Shown piece after piece: positions 16,573 to 24,214 of a stretch of DNA of 27,036 nucleotides; the stretch's first letter is position 1; each line of letters starts with the position of its first letter. The position numbers and the translations under genes are program-made. A model generated the notes under the pieces. The model did no database searches. It had not been told where the DNA came from and saw nothing but the letters and a program-made list of their open reading frames with translations. Source of the stretch: Halomonas chromatireducens (GTDB taxonomy: Bacteria; Pseudomonadota; Gammaproteobacteria; Pseudomonadales; Halomonadaceae); the NCBI RefSeq assembly GCF_001545155.1, contig NZ_CP014226.1, positions 3,363,679-3,390,714 of the forward strand. Direction: 5' to 3'.

Positions 16573-17580
16573 ATGTCCCGTACTCCACCCGACCGCGACA
16601 GAGCCTCTGCCTTCAGCGAGCGCATGCACCTGGTATGGGACCTGCTCATCATCGTGCTGGTCGTGGCCAACCTGACGCTGCTGCTGTTCGATGCCCTGTT
16701 CGCACTGACTCCGCTGAACGACGCCTTCGCGGCCATCGCCCCGGGGCTGCATGGTGCCTATGACCGGCATATCCATGACAACTTCATCGCCATCGACCTC
16801 GTCTTCGTGGCGATCTTCGTGCTCGATGTCCTGCTGGGGTGGGCAGCGGCCATTGTCGAGCGCCGTTATCACCGCTGGTTCTTCTACCCCTTCGTGCACT
16901 GGTACGACGTGCTGGGCTGCATTCCGGTGGGCGGCTTCCGGCTGCTGAGGATATTGCGTGTCATTTCGCTACTGCATCGCCTACAGCGGCTGGGATTGAT
17001 CGATATCCGCCAGTGGCGACTGTACGGCGTCTACGCCAAGTACTACGACATCCTGCTCGAGGAGCTGTCGGACCGTATCGCCCTTCGCCAGCTGGTGAGT
17101 ATCCAGGAGCAGGTGCGCAGCAGCGACTCCCTGTCACAGCGTATCGCCGACGAGGTGATCATGCCGCGCAAGCAGGAGTTGATCCACGAAATCTGCCGCC
17201 GCCTGGAGGATATGGCAGACAGTGCCTACCGGGCCAACCGCGATGACCTGATGCGCTTCATCAGTGCCCTGGTCAGGCGAACCCTGGCGGAAAGCCCCGA
17301 GATCAAGCGGCTCAGGCGCCTGCCGCTGGGCGGCCAGGTCGCCAGCGCCCTCGATGAAGCGCTAAGCGATATCGCGCAACGCCTGGTGCATGAGGCCATC
17401 GAGGGCCTGCATTCGCCGGAGTTCGACTCGCTGGTGGAGCACCTCGCCGACAGCAGCTTCGATGCCTGGCTAAGGGTCGACGCACACACGGACAGGGTCA
17501 CCGAGCAGGTACTGCTCGACACCCTGGAGCTACTCAAGGAGCAGGTCGCCCGGCAGCGCTGGAAACAGCGCTATGACTGA
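16573..17580 (+). CDS. Membrane protein with a voltage-sensor-like domain and no pore
   Basis: A 335-residue protein. Four hydrophobic segments fall at about 22-46, 71-95, 103-119 and 123-141. The fourth resembles an S4 helix: R123, R126 and R129 are spaced every third residue, then R136 and R139. The second segment has F82-x2-D85 and the third has D112, the places of the acidic charge-transfer residues in voltage sensors. No S5-pore-S6 follows. Residues 142-335 are a soluble, charged, helical region with likely coiled coils. Relatives are often labelled ion transporter. The sequence supports a voltage- or membrane-state-sensing module rather than a proven channel. AGGAGAGG precedes the ATG. 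Confidence 0.75.
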   Translation: MSRTPPDRDRASAFSERMHLVWDLLIIVLVVANLTLLLFDALFALTPLNDAFAAIAPGLHGAYDRHIHDNFIAIDLVFVAIFVLDVLLGWAAAIVERRYHRWFFYPFVHWYDVLGCIPVGGFRLLRILRVISLLHRLQRLGLIDIRQWRLYGVYAKYYDILLEELSDRIALRQLVSIQEQVRSSDSLSQRIADEVIMPRKQELIHEICRRLEDMADSAYRANRDDLMRFISALVRRTLAESPEIKRLRRLPLGGQVASALDEALSDIAQRLVHEAIEGLHSPEFDSLVEHLADSSFDAWLRVDAHTDRVTEQVLLDTLELLKEQVARQRWKQRYD

Positions 17581-17602
17581 AGCGGACGAAAGCCGGCTTC
17601 AG
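17577..17602. terminator. Weak hairpin between convergent genes
   Basis: CTGAAGC (17577-17583) pairs with GCTTCAG (17596-17602), spanning the facing stop codons of the voltage-sensor-like and I78 genes. The stem is only 7 bp and no T run follows. Confidence 0.25.
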
Positions 17603-17931
17603 CCGCAGCCGATGTCGGTGATCACCTCGTTCTCGTCGACACGAACGTTGAGACGATCCTCGCGGTACTCGAGGGTATAGGCGTGGCCGGGGCGCATCAC
17701 ACGCAGCGTACCGGCACCGCTCTGTTCACGCATCGACTCGCCCAGCGCCTCGTCATAGTGGCGTCCGACACGGTCCTGGACACGGCTCGCGCCACAGACA
17801 TCCCCTTCACTACTGACGCGGGGAGGCTCAGGGGCCGGTTCACGGGGTGGGTTGGTCTGGTTCATGGGAGCACACGCGGTTAGCAGCAACAGGCTGGTAA
17901 ACGACAGGCACAGCTTCATGGATATGGCCAT
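17599..17931 (-). CDS. I78-type peptidase inhibitor lipoprotein
   Basis: A 110-residue lipoprotein. The signal peptide ends in the lipobox LTAC with the lipidated cysteine at residue 20. The following residue is not aspartate, so outer-membrane sorting is likely. A proline-rich linker leads to a domain with the I78 inhibitor pattern: DVCGASRVQDRVG, RVMRPGHAYTLEYREDRLNVRVD and the terminal GCG. Family members inhibit serine proteases such as subtilisin or elastase types. The two cysteines (DVCG and GCG) probably form a disulfide. The ATG at 17931 has GAGG just upstream; 17919 is a weaker alternative and 17985 would misplace the signal peptide. Confidence 0.8.
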   Translation of the reverse strand: MAISMKLCLSFTSLLLLTACAPMNQTNPPREPAPEPPRVSSEGDVCGASRVQDRVGRHYDEALGESMREQSGAGTLRVMRPGHAYTLEYREDRLNVRVDENEVITDIGCG

Positions 17932-17981
17932 CTTCGCCTCAATGGCTGACGGAAATAACAGGGAAGGACGGCCGAAGGGGA

Positions 17982-18015
17982 ACACACGGGCATGACGCCT
18001 GGCACACCCGTGTGT
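17982..18015 (-). terminator. Possible terminator of the entericidin-like genes
   Basis: ACACACGGG (17982-17990) is perfectly complementary to CCCGTGTGT (18007-18015). It lies just past the end of the first entericidin-like gene in the direction of transcription and before the I78 gene. The T stretch after it on the minus strand is poor. Confidence 0.35.
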
Positions 18016-18048
18016 CGGCCGTACCGTTGATGGAGTTAAAACACGGCC

Positions 18049-18180
18049 TTAATCGGCGGCATCCTGTACAGCCTGTCCGCCGCGCTCCACATCCTCTCCG
18101 GCACCTTGCATGGTGTTGCAGCCTGCGAGGGCACCGGCGGTCATCAGCAGGGCAAAGCTAAGGGCAATGGCTCTCTTCAT
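18049..18180 (-). CDS. Entericidin A/B-like lipoprotein, copy 1
   Basis: A 43-residue gene. The signal peptide MKRAIALSFALLMTAGALAG leads to the lipobox LAGC with lipidated C21. The mature peptide CNTMQGAGEDVERGGQAVQ is the entericidin signature. In E. coli, EcnA and EcnB are small cell-envelope lipoproteins described as an antidote/toxin pair. AGGAGA lies 8 nt before the ATG. A second copy of the same length starts upstream on the same strand (18275-18406). Which role this copy has cannot be said from sequence. Confidence 0.88.
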   Translation of the reverse strand: MKRAIALSFALLMTAGALAGCNTMQGAGEDVERGGQAVQDAAD

Positions 18181-18274
18181 GGTCGTTTCTCCTTGAAAAT
18201 TTCCGGGACATCCATTCCTTTCCGTGAAGCAATGGTCTTATTCAGCGTAACAGGCCTTGCCTAACTCTGCCGCT

Positions 18275-18406
18275 TCAGCTTGCCTGGCGCTGAATCGCCT
18301 CGCCGCCTCTTTCGATATCCTCGCCCGCGCCACGCATGGTGTTGCAGCCACTCAGCAGTGACAGGGCAAAGAGCGAAACCAGCAACATGGGTAGTATCCG
18401 TTTCAT
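18275..18406 (-). CDS. Entericidin A/B-like lipoprotein, copy 2
   Basis: Also 43 residues: the signal peptide MKRILPMLLVSLFALSLLSG is followed by lipidated C21 and the mature stretch CNTMRGAGEDIERGGEAIQ. The mature parts of the two copies agree at most positions, while the signal peptides and last residues differ, so the duplication is not recent. GGAGAAGG stands before the ATG. The 94 nt between the copies could hold a separate promoter for copy 1, though none is clear. Confidence 0.88.
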   Translation of the reverse strand: MKRILPMLLVSLFALSLLSGCNTMRGAGEDIERGGEAIQRQAS

Positions 18407-18580
18407 TTCGCCTTCTCCATTGGGCAGGACTTCTGCCTCTTCAATCTAGCACTGTCAGAAGGCCACTGCGCGATTTAACGCATTGCTTTGCATCAGACCC
18501 CAGGGGCTATTCTCAACCAGGTTGTGTCATGATGAGGAAGGTGAGAGATAGCTCGGCATAATCGGTAATGAGGGAACGCG

Positions 18581-19048
18581 ATGACATCCATTGAACTCGA
18601 TGAACGGCTGGTCCAGGACAGTTACCCGGTTACCGAGCTACCCCTTTGTCAGCTTCGGCTGATGGATGATGCTCGCTTTCCTTGGCTGGTACTGATCCCC
18701 CGCCGCCGTGGCGTGAGCGAGGTATTCGAACTGAACGAAGGGGACCAGCAGCAGCTCTGGCGCGAAGCCACTCTGGTCGGCCAGATGCTGAAAGCGCTGA
18801 CCAAGGGAGACAAGCTCAACATTGCCAGCCTCGGCAATGTGGTGGCCCAGCTCCACGTGCATGTCGTTGTCAGGCGCAGAGACGATGCTGCCTGGCCGGC
18901 ACCCGTTTGGGGCCATGGTGAGCCCGAGCCCTATGACCTGGACAGCCTGGCCAGCATGCGGGACCACCTGCTGGCCCAGGTCGAGCGACTAAAACTGATG
19001 ACGCCGGGCTCAGCCTCCACCACCGAAGGGGCTGCTCCGGGCGGGTGA
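18581..19048 (+). CDS. HIT-domain protein
   Basis: A 155-residue member of the histidine triad superfamily of nucleotide hydrolases and transferases. The active-site motif reads QLHVHVV at residues 90-96: the middle, catalytic histidine (H92) and the third (H94) are kept, but the first histidine of the triad is glutamine. LNIASLGNVV (79-88) and the WPAPVWG segment after the motif are typical of a proteobacterial subfamily in which I recall the same glutamine. The substrate is unknown. GAGGGA precedes the ATG. The last 39 nt overlap the converging permease gene. Confidence 0.85.
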   Translation: MTSIELDERLVQDSYPVTELPLCQLRLMDDARFPWLVLIPRRRGVSEVFELNEGDQQQLWREATLVGQMLKALTKGDKLNIASLGNVVAQLHVHVVVRRRDDAAWPAPVWGHGEPEPYDLDSLASMRDHLLAQVERLKLMTPGSASTTEGAAPGG

Positions 19049-20074
19049 TTCGGCGCCCGCGCCACGGGAAGGCGGCTCGCCCAGCAGCGGCGCCGAAGAG
19101 GGCTGGCTCACCCCTGTGACGGAAAGCGAGATGCCAAGCGCCATGATGGCCAGCCCACCGGCCAGCGACGCCCAGCCCAGCACTCTGCCGGCGCGCGCCA
19201 TGCTGCTCTGCCGTGCCAGTCGCCGCTCGGCCCAGCCACGGGCGACAACACTGGCCAGAGCCAGGCCGGAGACAGTCAATGCCGTGCCCAGCGACATGAC
19301 CAGCACCGCCGCCACGCCAACCGGAAACTGGCCCAGCAGGGTCGCCGCACCCAGCAGCAACACGCCGCCGCTGCAGGGACGGATGCCGATGGCGACGACA
19401 GTAGCCAGCGCGGTCCGCCAGTCGGCGGCCTGCCGGGGGTCCACGTGGTGATGCCCCCCGCAGCAGTGCTCATGACCATGATCAGGGTCCGCGGCATGCT
19501 CTGATGCATGCTCCGCAGCAGCGCCGGGCGGCGAGTCGGCATGACGGTGGGGTGCTGGGCCTCGCAGCTGTCGAATGGCACGCAGGCAAAGCCAGGCCCC
19601 CAACAGCGCCACCATCAGGAAGCTGGCCTGTTCGACCCAGACCACGCTACCCATGGCCTGGCGAGTGACCCAGCCCAGCCCATGGACCAGCACGACGACC
19701 AGGCTGATGGCGACGACGCCCTGCAGCAGCGAAGCGGCAAAGGAGAGGGCCAGCGCACGGCGCACCGCTCCACCCTGGGTGAGCAGGTAGGTGGTCAATA
19801 CCGCCTTGCGGTGACCGGGCCCCGCGGCGTGGAAGACCCCGTAGCCGAAGCTGATGCCCAGCAGTGCCATCCAGGTGGCCGGCGAGGGCGTCCCGGAGAG
19901 ATCGGTGATCGCCATGGTGAGGGCACGGTGAAAATCCCGCTGCCAGGAGACCAGTTGAAAGCTCAGCGACTGGAAGCTTCCCTGAGTGATCAGCAGGACG
20001 AGAATGGCAGCCAGCATCAGGCCAACCCCGAACAACCACCCTCTGCCCTGCAGGCGCATGGCACTCAATCGCAT
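19010..20074 (-). CDS. NicO/RcnA-type nickel/cobalt permease
   Basis: A 354-residue inner-membrane permease of the group that includes RcnA (COG2215). It has about seven hydrophobic segments. FHAAGPGH (81-88) is the family's metal-handling motif in an early helix, and GIRPCSGG (230-237) opens the second half. Between them, residues 176-210 form a loop with ten histidines and the pair C204-C205, a probable metal-binding region. Direction of transport cannot be told; RcnA exports, other relatives import. GGAGG stands 5 nt before the ATG, which overlaps the end of the DUF1007 gene by 10 nt. The C-terminal 30 residues are low-complexity and overlap the HIT gene. Confidence 0.87.
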   Translation of the reverse strand: MRLSAMRLQGRGWLFGVGLMLAAILVLLITQGSFQSLSFQLVSWQRDFHRALTMAITDLSGTPSPATWMALLGISFGYGVFHAAGPGHRKAVLTTYLLTQGGAVRRALALSFAASLLQGVVAISLVVVLVHGLGWVTRQAMGSVVWVEQASFLMVALLGAWLCLRAIRQLRGPAPHRHADSPPGAAAEHASEHAADPDHGHEHCCGGHHHVDPRQAADWRTALATVVAIGIRPCSGGVLLLGAATLLGQFPVGVAAVLVMSLGTALTVSGLALASVVARGWAERRLARQSSMARAGRVLGWASLAGGLAIMALGISLSVTGVSQPSSAPLLGEPPSRGAGAESPARSSPFGGGG

Positions 20075-20745
20075 GTTACCTCCCCGGTCTCGGCGAAGTG
20101 ACGGCCCAGCCCCGGCTCGGCTTCATCGGTGATGTCCAGCATCGCGGCCTCCATGACGAGTTCGGGGTCCGGGTCGGCCGGTACGATACGCGTCGAGCAC
20201 GTCAGCTCGCCGTTGACCGTCAGGGCATCATCCAGGGGCGTCTTGCCTTCGGCTTCATGCACCACCTCGAGGTAGTAGGTGGGATCGAACACCTTGTAGT
20301 ACAGCGTCTTCTCACTCAGCGGCAGCGGCGTCTCCAGCGGCAGCATGAAGATGAACTCGACGCGCCCGCCGCGCTCCATCACGGTGTATTCGGTTACCTC
20401 CCCGACGGCCAGCTTTTCGCCATCCACCTGCAGCTCGGTGAAATAGTCGTGGGGCGCCAGGTTTTGGCGTATTTCGCCACCCAGCTTGTCCAGACCCGCC
20501 TCGAGGCCCCCTTCGCCTTCGGCCAGCCCCAGCTCCTCAAGGATGATCAGGCTATAGAAGGGGTCCATTCGCCAGGCCTGATGCAGCCCTTCCAGGCGTC
20601 CCTGGTCGTCGAGCATCAAGCGCATGCGCATGTCGATCCAGCCATGGGGGTGTGCCTGAGCCAGAGCAGGCATCAGCAGCAGCACCGTCATCCAGATCGG
20701 CCAGAAGCGAGTATGGCTCGGCATTAAAGGGCGTAAATGCTTCAT
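20065..20745 (-). CDS. DUF1007 family periplasmic protein
   Basis: A 226-residue exported protein of the DUF1007/COG3683 family, which is often found next to NicO-type permeases. A signal peptide ends in ALAQA, so the mature protein begins with HPHGWID, a histidine-containing N-terminus that could bind metal. The rest is mostly beta, with TLYYKVFDPTYYLEVV as a recognisable stretch. The start is uncertain. The ATG at 20745 gives a normal 31-residue signal peptide but only a weak GAAG site. The ATG at 20811 overlaps the preceding stop (TGATG) but gives an over-long leader. It probably supplies or accepts metal for the permease encoded next. Confidence 0.82.
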   Translation of the reverse strand: MKHLRPLMPSHTRFWPIWMTVLLLMPALAQAHPHGWIDMRMRLMLDDQGRLEGLHQAWRMDPFYSLIILEELGLAEGEGGLEAGLDKLGGEIRQNLAPHDYFTELQVDGEKLAVGEVTEYTVMERGGRVEFIFMLPLETPLPLSEKTLYYKVFDPTYYLEVVHEAEGKTPLDDALTVNGELTCSTRIVPADPDPELVMEAAMLDITDEAEPGLGRHFAETGEVTCD

Positions 20746-20810
20746 AGTCTTCGGGTATCTCGAAAGCAGGTGAAACAGGATGGCGCGACAGGCGCCGATG
20801 CACCGAGACA

Positions 20811-21167
20811 TCAGGGAGCCAGCCCGAGCCGGGTCTGCAGTGCCGCCAGCAGTCGGTCGAGCAGGTGAGGCGGCAGTGGACGCCCGCCCCGCGTGGCCGT
20901 CAGCGAGATGCGTGCCGTCTCGCCCTCGGGCGTGACCTCCGCCCGGACCCGATAACCGGGCCAGCGGGCCAGCGCCGCTTCCACTCGGCCAAGCTCGGCA
21001 TCCGCATGGCGTATCACATAGCCCTCCTCCATCAGCAGGTCCACGGTTTCATGCAGCACGGCACCTGGCGTGGCCGCCAGGGAGAGTTCGCGGGGCTCGG
21101 GCGCCGGAGCAGTGGCCGCGCAGCCGGCCAGCAAGAGCGCCAGCAGCAGGGTGACGAAACGGGACAT
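20811..21167 (-). CDS. Small lipoprotein, paralogue of the upstream gene product
   Basis: A 118-residue lipoprotein with signal peptide MSRFVTLLLALLLAG and lipidated C16. The mature region contains LMEEGYVIRHADAELGRVEA, which matches LEQEGFVIRHTETALGLVNA in the upstream lipoprotein. The two are therefore paralogues with one shared alpha-beta unit. Function unknown. The ATG at 21167 overlaps the upstream stop by one base (TGATG) with GGAGG ahead, indicating translational coupling; a start at 21305 would lie inside the upstream gene. It is placed before the DUF1007-NicO metal genes in the same direction. Confidence 0.75.
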   Translation of the reverse strand: MSRFVTLLLALLLAGCAATAPAPEPRELSLAATPGAVLHETVDLLMEEGYVIRHADAELGRVEAALARWPGYRVRAEVTPEGETARISLTATRGGRPLPPHLLDRLLAALQTRLGLAP

Positions 21168-21718
21168 CAGGCGCCTCCCCGGGAGTCGATCGCGGTCATG
21201 GCATTGCGTAACGAAAGGCAGAAGTCGGTATCGCTGGCACTGCGGGACTCGCGGATCTCGCCCTGCCAGTCGATGACCTGGATATCCCGCGTGACCCGCA
21301 CCCAATCGCCGTCGGCCACCAGCGAGACGCGCTCCAGGCGCGTGGCATCGCGCGTAAAGCTGCCTGCCCCGCCGCCAAAGCCGATCATCACGCCGGTGGA
21401 TAGACCGCCACTCCCGCCGCCCACGCCATAGCCGCCGAACACTCCGACACGCTCACGGTCGTAGAAGTCGCCGTAGCCAGGCACCGTACGGGTCCGCTCG
21501 GCATTGACCAGCCCCAGCGCCGTCTCGGTGTGCCGAATCACGAACCCCTCCTGCTCGAGCGCCGTGAGGGCCCGACGCAGCCACTCCTCCGACCCCAGGC
21601 CACCGCCTTCCCAACGGCACTCCGCTGCCGGCCGAGGCTCCGCCGTGGGCAGTGCCGTGGGGGCCGTCTGGCAGCCGGCCAGCACCAGCAGGCAGGGCAT
21701 CCACCACCATGAACGCAT
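21167..21718 (-). CDS. Lipoprotein with a glycine-rich middle, first gene of the DUF1007/NicO run
   Basis: A 183-residue lipoprotein with signal peptide MRSWWWMPCLLVLAG and lipidated C16. Residues about 40-75 form the unit shared with the next gene (ALTALEQEGFVIRHTETALG). A glycine-rich stretch follows (about residues 92-118), then a beta-rich end with VSLVADGDWVRVTRDIQVIDWQ. I recognise no catalytic motif. GGGAG lies 10 nt before the ATG. It would be the first cistron of a four-gene transcript ending with the permease; the 348-nt gap upstream, shared with dps, must hold its promoter. Confidence 0.75.
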   Translation of the reverse strand: MRSWWWMPCLLVLAGCQTAPTALPTAEPRPAAECRWEGGGLGSEEWLRRALTALEQEGFVIRHTETALGLVNAERTRTVPGYGDFYDRERVGVFGGYGVGGGSGGLSTGVMIGFGGGAGSFTRDATRLERVSLVADGDWVRVTRDIQVIDWQGEIRESRSASDTDFCLSLRNAMTAIDSRGGA

Positions 21719-22066
21719 TTGGGCTTACTCCCGGTCGATTTGGTCGCAGTCTACGCGGCACAGGATGCGATGCAATCACTTGTCGACAAGCCTATTCCTG
21801 CACGCCGATTCATCTGAGTCTCGCCATGATGCAGGGTTCCCGCAAGATCATCGATGGTGCGGCAAAACTTCGCATACCCTTGAAAAGCGATGCGCCCGGC
21901 GACACATCATGAAGGAACGCTATGGAGGCGATGATCAGATTTTTCTTATCTCACCGCGCCGTGGGCCTTTAGACTGGCGCTACATCCATGGCGATACCAA
22001 TCGCCCCGGAACGGCAATTTTCCAATGGACCTGCCCTAGAATCACTCAGCACAAGGAGTACCGCGC
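21719..22066. promoter_or_regulatory. Divergent intergenic region between the lipoprotein operon and dps
   Basis: This 348-nt gap holds the promoters for two divergent units. CCTAGAAT at 22035-22042 is a good -10 candidate for dps, without a clear -35, as in sigma-S promoters. No OxyR or Zur site could be recognised with confidence. A 53-codon frame starting at 21909 ends by overlapping the dps start but has no ribosome binding site and looks non-coding. Confidence 0.4.
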
Positions 22067-22540
22067 ATGAGCGACACCAATGCCATCGGCCTGCACGAGA
22101 GCAGCGCCAGCCAGCTTGCCGAAAAGCTCAACGCCCTGCTGGCCAACTATCAGATTTTCTACATGAATGTGCGTGGCTACCACTGGAACGTGAAGGGTCC
22201 CCAGTTCTTCGAGCTGCATACCAAGTTCGAGGAGTTCTACACCGACCTGTTGACCAAGGTGGATGAGGTGGCCGAGCGTATCCTGACCCTGGGGCATCAG
22301 CCAGCCCACGCCTACAGTGACTATGTGGCCATGGCGGTGATCGCCGAAGACAAGGACGTACACGATGGCGAAGCCTGCGTACGAGGCGTGCTCAAGGGTT
22401 ATCAAACGCTGATTGAGCTGCAGCGCGAAATTCTTGCCCTGGCGTCCGATGCCGATGACGAAGGCACCGCTGCCCAGGCCGGTGACTATATTCGCGAGCA
22501 GGAAAAGACCGTCTGGATGCTCAACGCCTACCTAGGCTGA
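22067..22540 (+). CDS. dps: Dps-family ferritin-like DNA protection protein
   Basis: A 157-residue mini-ferritin that forms a dodecamer, oxidises Fe(II) with peroxide and stores ferric iron. The intersubunit ferroxidase ligands are visible: H39 in GYHWNVKG, H51, and D66 and E70 in KVDEVAERI. Each is eight residues beyond the Listeria Dps numbering. The N-terminus is short and has few lysines, so DNA binding through an N-terminal tail is not evident. AAGGAG stands 11 nt upstream of the ATG and an intrinsic terminator follows, so the gene is a single transcript unit. The -10 candidate upstream suggests stationary-phase control. Confidence 0.93.
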   Translation: MSDTNAIGLHESSASQLAEKLNALLANYQIFYMNVRGYHWNVKGPQFFELHTKFEEFYTDLLTKVDEVAERILTLGHQPAHAYSDYVAMAVIAEDKDVHDGEACVRGVLKGYQTLIELQREILALASDADDEGTAAQAGDYIREQEKTVWMLNAYLG

Positions 22541-22582
22541 CGGCCCCGGCCTGCTTGAGCTCGATACAGGTTCACCGCCTCT

Positions 22583-22612
22583 ACGGCACCGCCCTACGGA
22601 CGGTGCCGTTTT
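22583..22612 (+). terminator. Intrinsic terminator of dps
   Basis: A 9-bp stem (ACGGCACCG at 22583-22591, CGGTGCCGT at 22601-22609) with a 9-nt loop is followed by a TTTT run, 43 nt after the dps stop. Confidence 0.8.
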
Positions 22613-22640
22613 CCATGCCCGGTTCGTCCTGACGTCGGCG

Positions 22641-23618
22641 TCAGGCAACCCGGCTCTCGGCAATTTCCTCGATCAGCCCCCGCAGCAACGCCCAGAATTC
22701 CTCGACGGAGGCCAACTCCACCCGCTCGTCGGGTGAGTGAGCGCCGCGAATCAGCGGGCCGAAGGAGATCATGTCGAGGTGGGGATACTTGCCAGCCAGG
22801 ATGCCGCACTCCAGTCCTGCATGGATCACTTTCACTGCCGGGTCGTTGCCCAACTGCCGTTGATGCAGCCGGCGGAAGCGCGCCAGCAGAGGACTGCTGG
22901 GGTCGGGCGTCCAGCCGGGATAGGCATTCTCGACTCGGGTGCGGGCGCCGATCAGATCGAACAGCCCGGCAAAGCGGTCGGCCATGTCGGCCGTAGCACT
23001 GTCGCGCAGAGAGCGCACCAGCGCGCAAAGATGGAAGCGCCCCTCATCGAGGCTGACCACGCCCAGGTTGTTGGAGGTCTCCACCACTCCGGGCATGTCC
23101 TGACTCATCCGCTCCACCCCACAGGGCGCCACATGCAGTGCCGCCACCAGCATGCGGCTGGCATGGGCGTTGAGCGCCTGGGACGGCGGCGTCATCAGCG
23201 CCTGCAGGGTCAGCGTCACCCCCTCGTCGACACCTGCCAGCTCGGCACGCAGCTCCTCTTGCAGCGCGGCGATCCGTTCACGGGCAGCATCCTCCTCGTC
23301 GGCCAGCAGCGCCAGGGTGGCAAAGGCCTCGCGGGGGAGCGCATTGCGCAGCGTGCCGCCATGATAATCGACCAGTCGGGCATCGAAGGCTTCCAGCGCA
23401 CGCAGGGCCCGCACCAGCAGCCGATTGGCGTTGCCACGGCCGCGGTGAATATCGATGCCGGAATGCCCCCCCACCAGCCCGGTGAGGGAGAGCCGCAGCG
23501 CCACTTCATCGTCGGCGAGTTCGGCAGTCGGCAATTGGGCTTCCACCACGATATCGGCGCCACCGGCACAGCCGATGAAGACCTCCCCGCGGTCCTCCGA
23601 ATCGAGATTGAGCGTCTG
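22641..23618 (-). pseudogene. pepD: Truncated aminoacyl-histidine dipeptidase (PepD), N-terminal third missing
   Basis: The fragment matches PepD from about the middle of the catalytic domain to the C-terminus: TLNLDSEDRGEVFIGCAGGAD, GGHSGIDIHRGRGNANRLL, GGTLRNALPREAFAT, ETSNNLGVV and IHAGLECG, then SFGPLIRGAHSPDERV. Full PepD is about 485 residues; only about 325 remain. The missing part holds most dinuclear zinc ligands (HxDMV and the GADNG, TxDEE region). Homology stops abruptly next to an in-frame TGA (23621-23619 on the minus strand), and the DNA beyond does not encode PepD. A product could start at 23549 (302 residues) but would lack the active site. The break faces the TRAP genes. Confidence 0.8.
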
Positions 23619-23713
23619 TCAGTGCAGGAGCCGGTTGCCTTCGCCCATGACCACCTCTTGCCACGGCTCGAGCTCACACCCCTGGATGAGCGCGTCGCGG
23701 TACATGTCACTCC

Positions 23714-24214
23714 ATGAATGCGATTGCCAAGGCGATCGACACGCTCAATGAGACACTCGGGCGTGTCATTGCGCCGTTGATTGCCATCATCACCCTGGTG
23801 GTGCTTTACGACATTGCCTTGCGCTTCTTTACCGGGCGCCCGAGCGATTGGGCCTTCGATATCACCAAGATGCTGTTCGGCGCCCATTTCATGCTGATGG
23901 CCGCCTATGGCCTGCGCCATCACGCCCACGTCGAGGTCGATGTGCTCAAGCGCCTGCTCACGCGCCGCAAGCAGGCCGCCATCGAACTGCTCGGCTATCT
24001 GATCTTCTTCGTACCCTTCATCTGGATGCTGCTGACCTTCGGCTGGAGCTTCTTCATGCGTTCCTACAGCCGCAGTGAGACCACCTATGGCATGGTCTCG
24101 ATACCGGTCTACCCGATCAAGGGCGTGATCGTGGTGGCCGCTTTCCTGATCCTCCTGCAGGCCATCGCCATCGTCATCCGTGCCATTCAGCAGCTTCGGG
24201 AGAAAACCGCATGA
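23714..24214 (+). CDS. TRAP transporter small permease (DctQ type)
   Basis: A 166-residue membrane protein with four helices, at roughly 18-36, 48-68, 90-112 and 133-155. VVLYDIALRFFTGRPSDWAFDITKML and AAYGLRHHAHVEVDVL are typical of DctQ. With the large subunit it forms a sodium-driven importer fed by a periplasmic binding protein. The ATG at 23714 has no ribosome binding site; its first bases overlap a TGA (ATGA) ending an open frame on the plus strand, so it may have been translated by coupling to a gene now lost. The binding-protein gene usually found upstream is absent. The next gene overlaps by 4 nt. Confidence 0.87.
   Translation: MNAIAKAIDTLNETLGRVIAPLIAIITLVVLYDIALRFFTGRPSDWAFDITKMLFGAHFMLMAAYGLRHHAHVEVDVLKRLLTRRKQAAIELLGYLIFFVPFIWMLLTFGWSFFMRSYSRSETTYGMVSIPVYPIKGVIVVAAFLILLQAIAIVIRAIQQLREKTA

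Noticed and set aside
21909..22070. A 53-codon plus-strand frame ending in an ATGA overlap with dps
   Set aside because: No ribosome binding site, no recognisable sequence, and it occupies the likely dps promoter.
22737..23717. Plus-strand open frame of 326 codons opposite the pepD remnant
   Set aside because: Most of it mirrors PepD. Only its last ~30 codons lie beyond the break, and these may be a remnant tail of a lost gene but match nothing I recognise.
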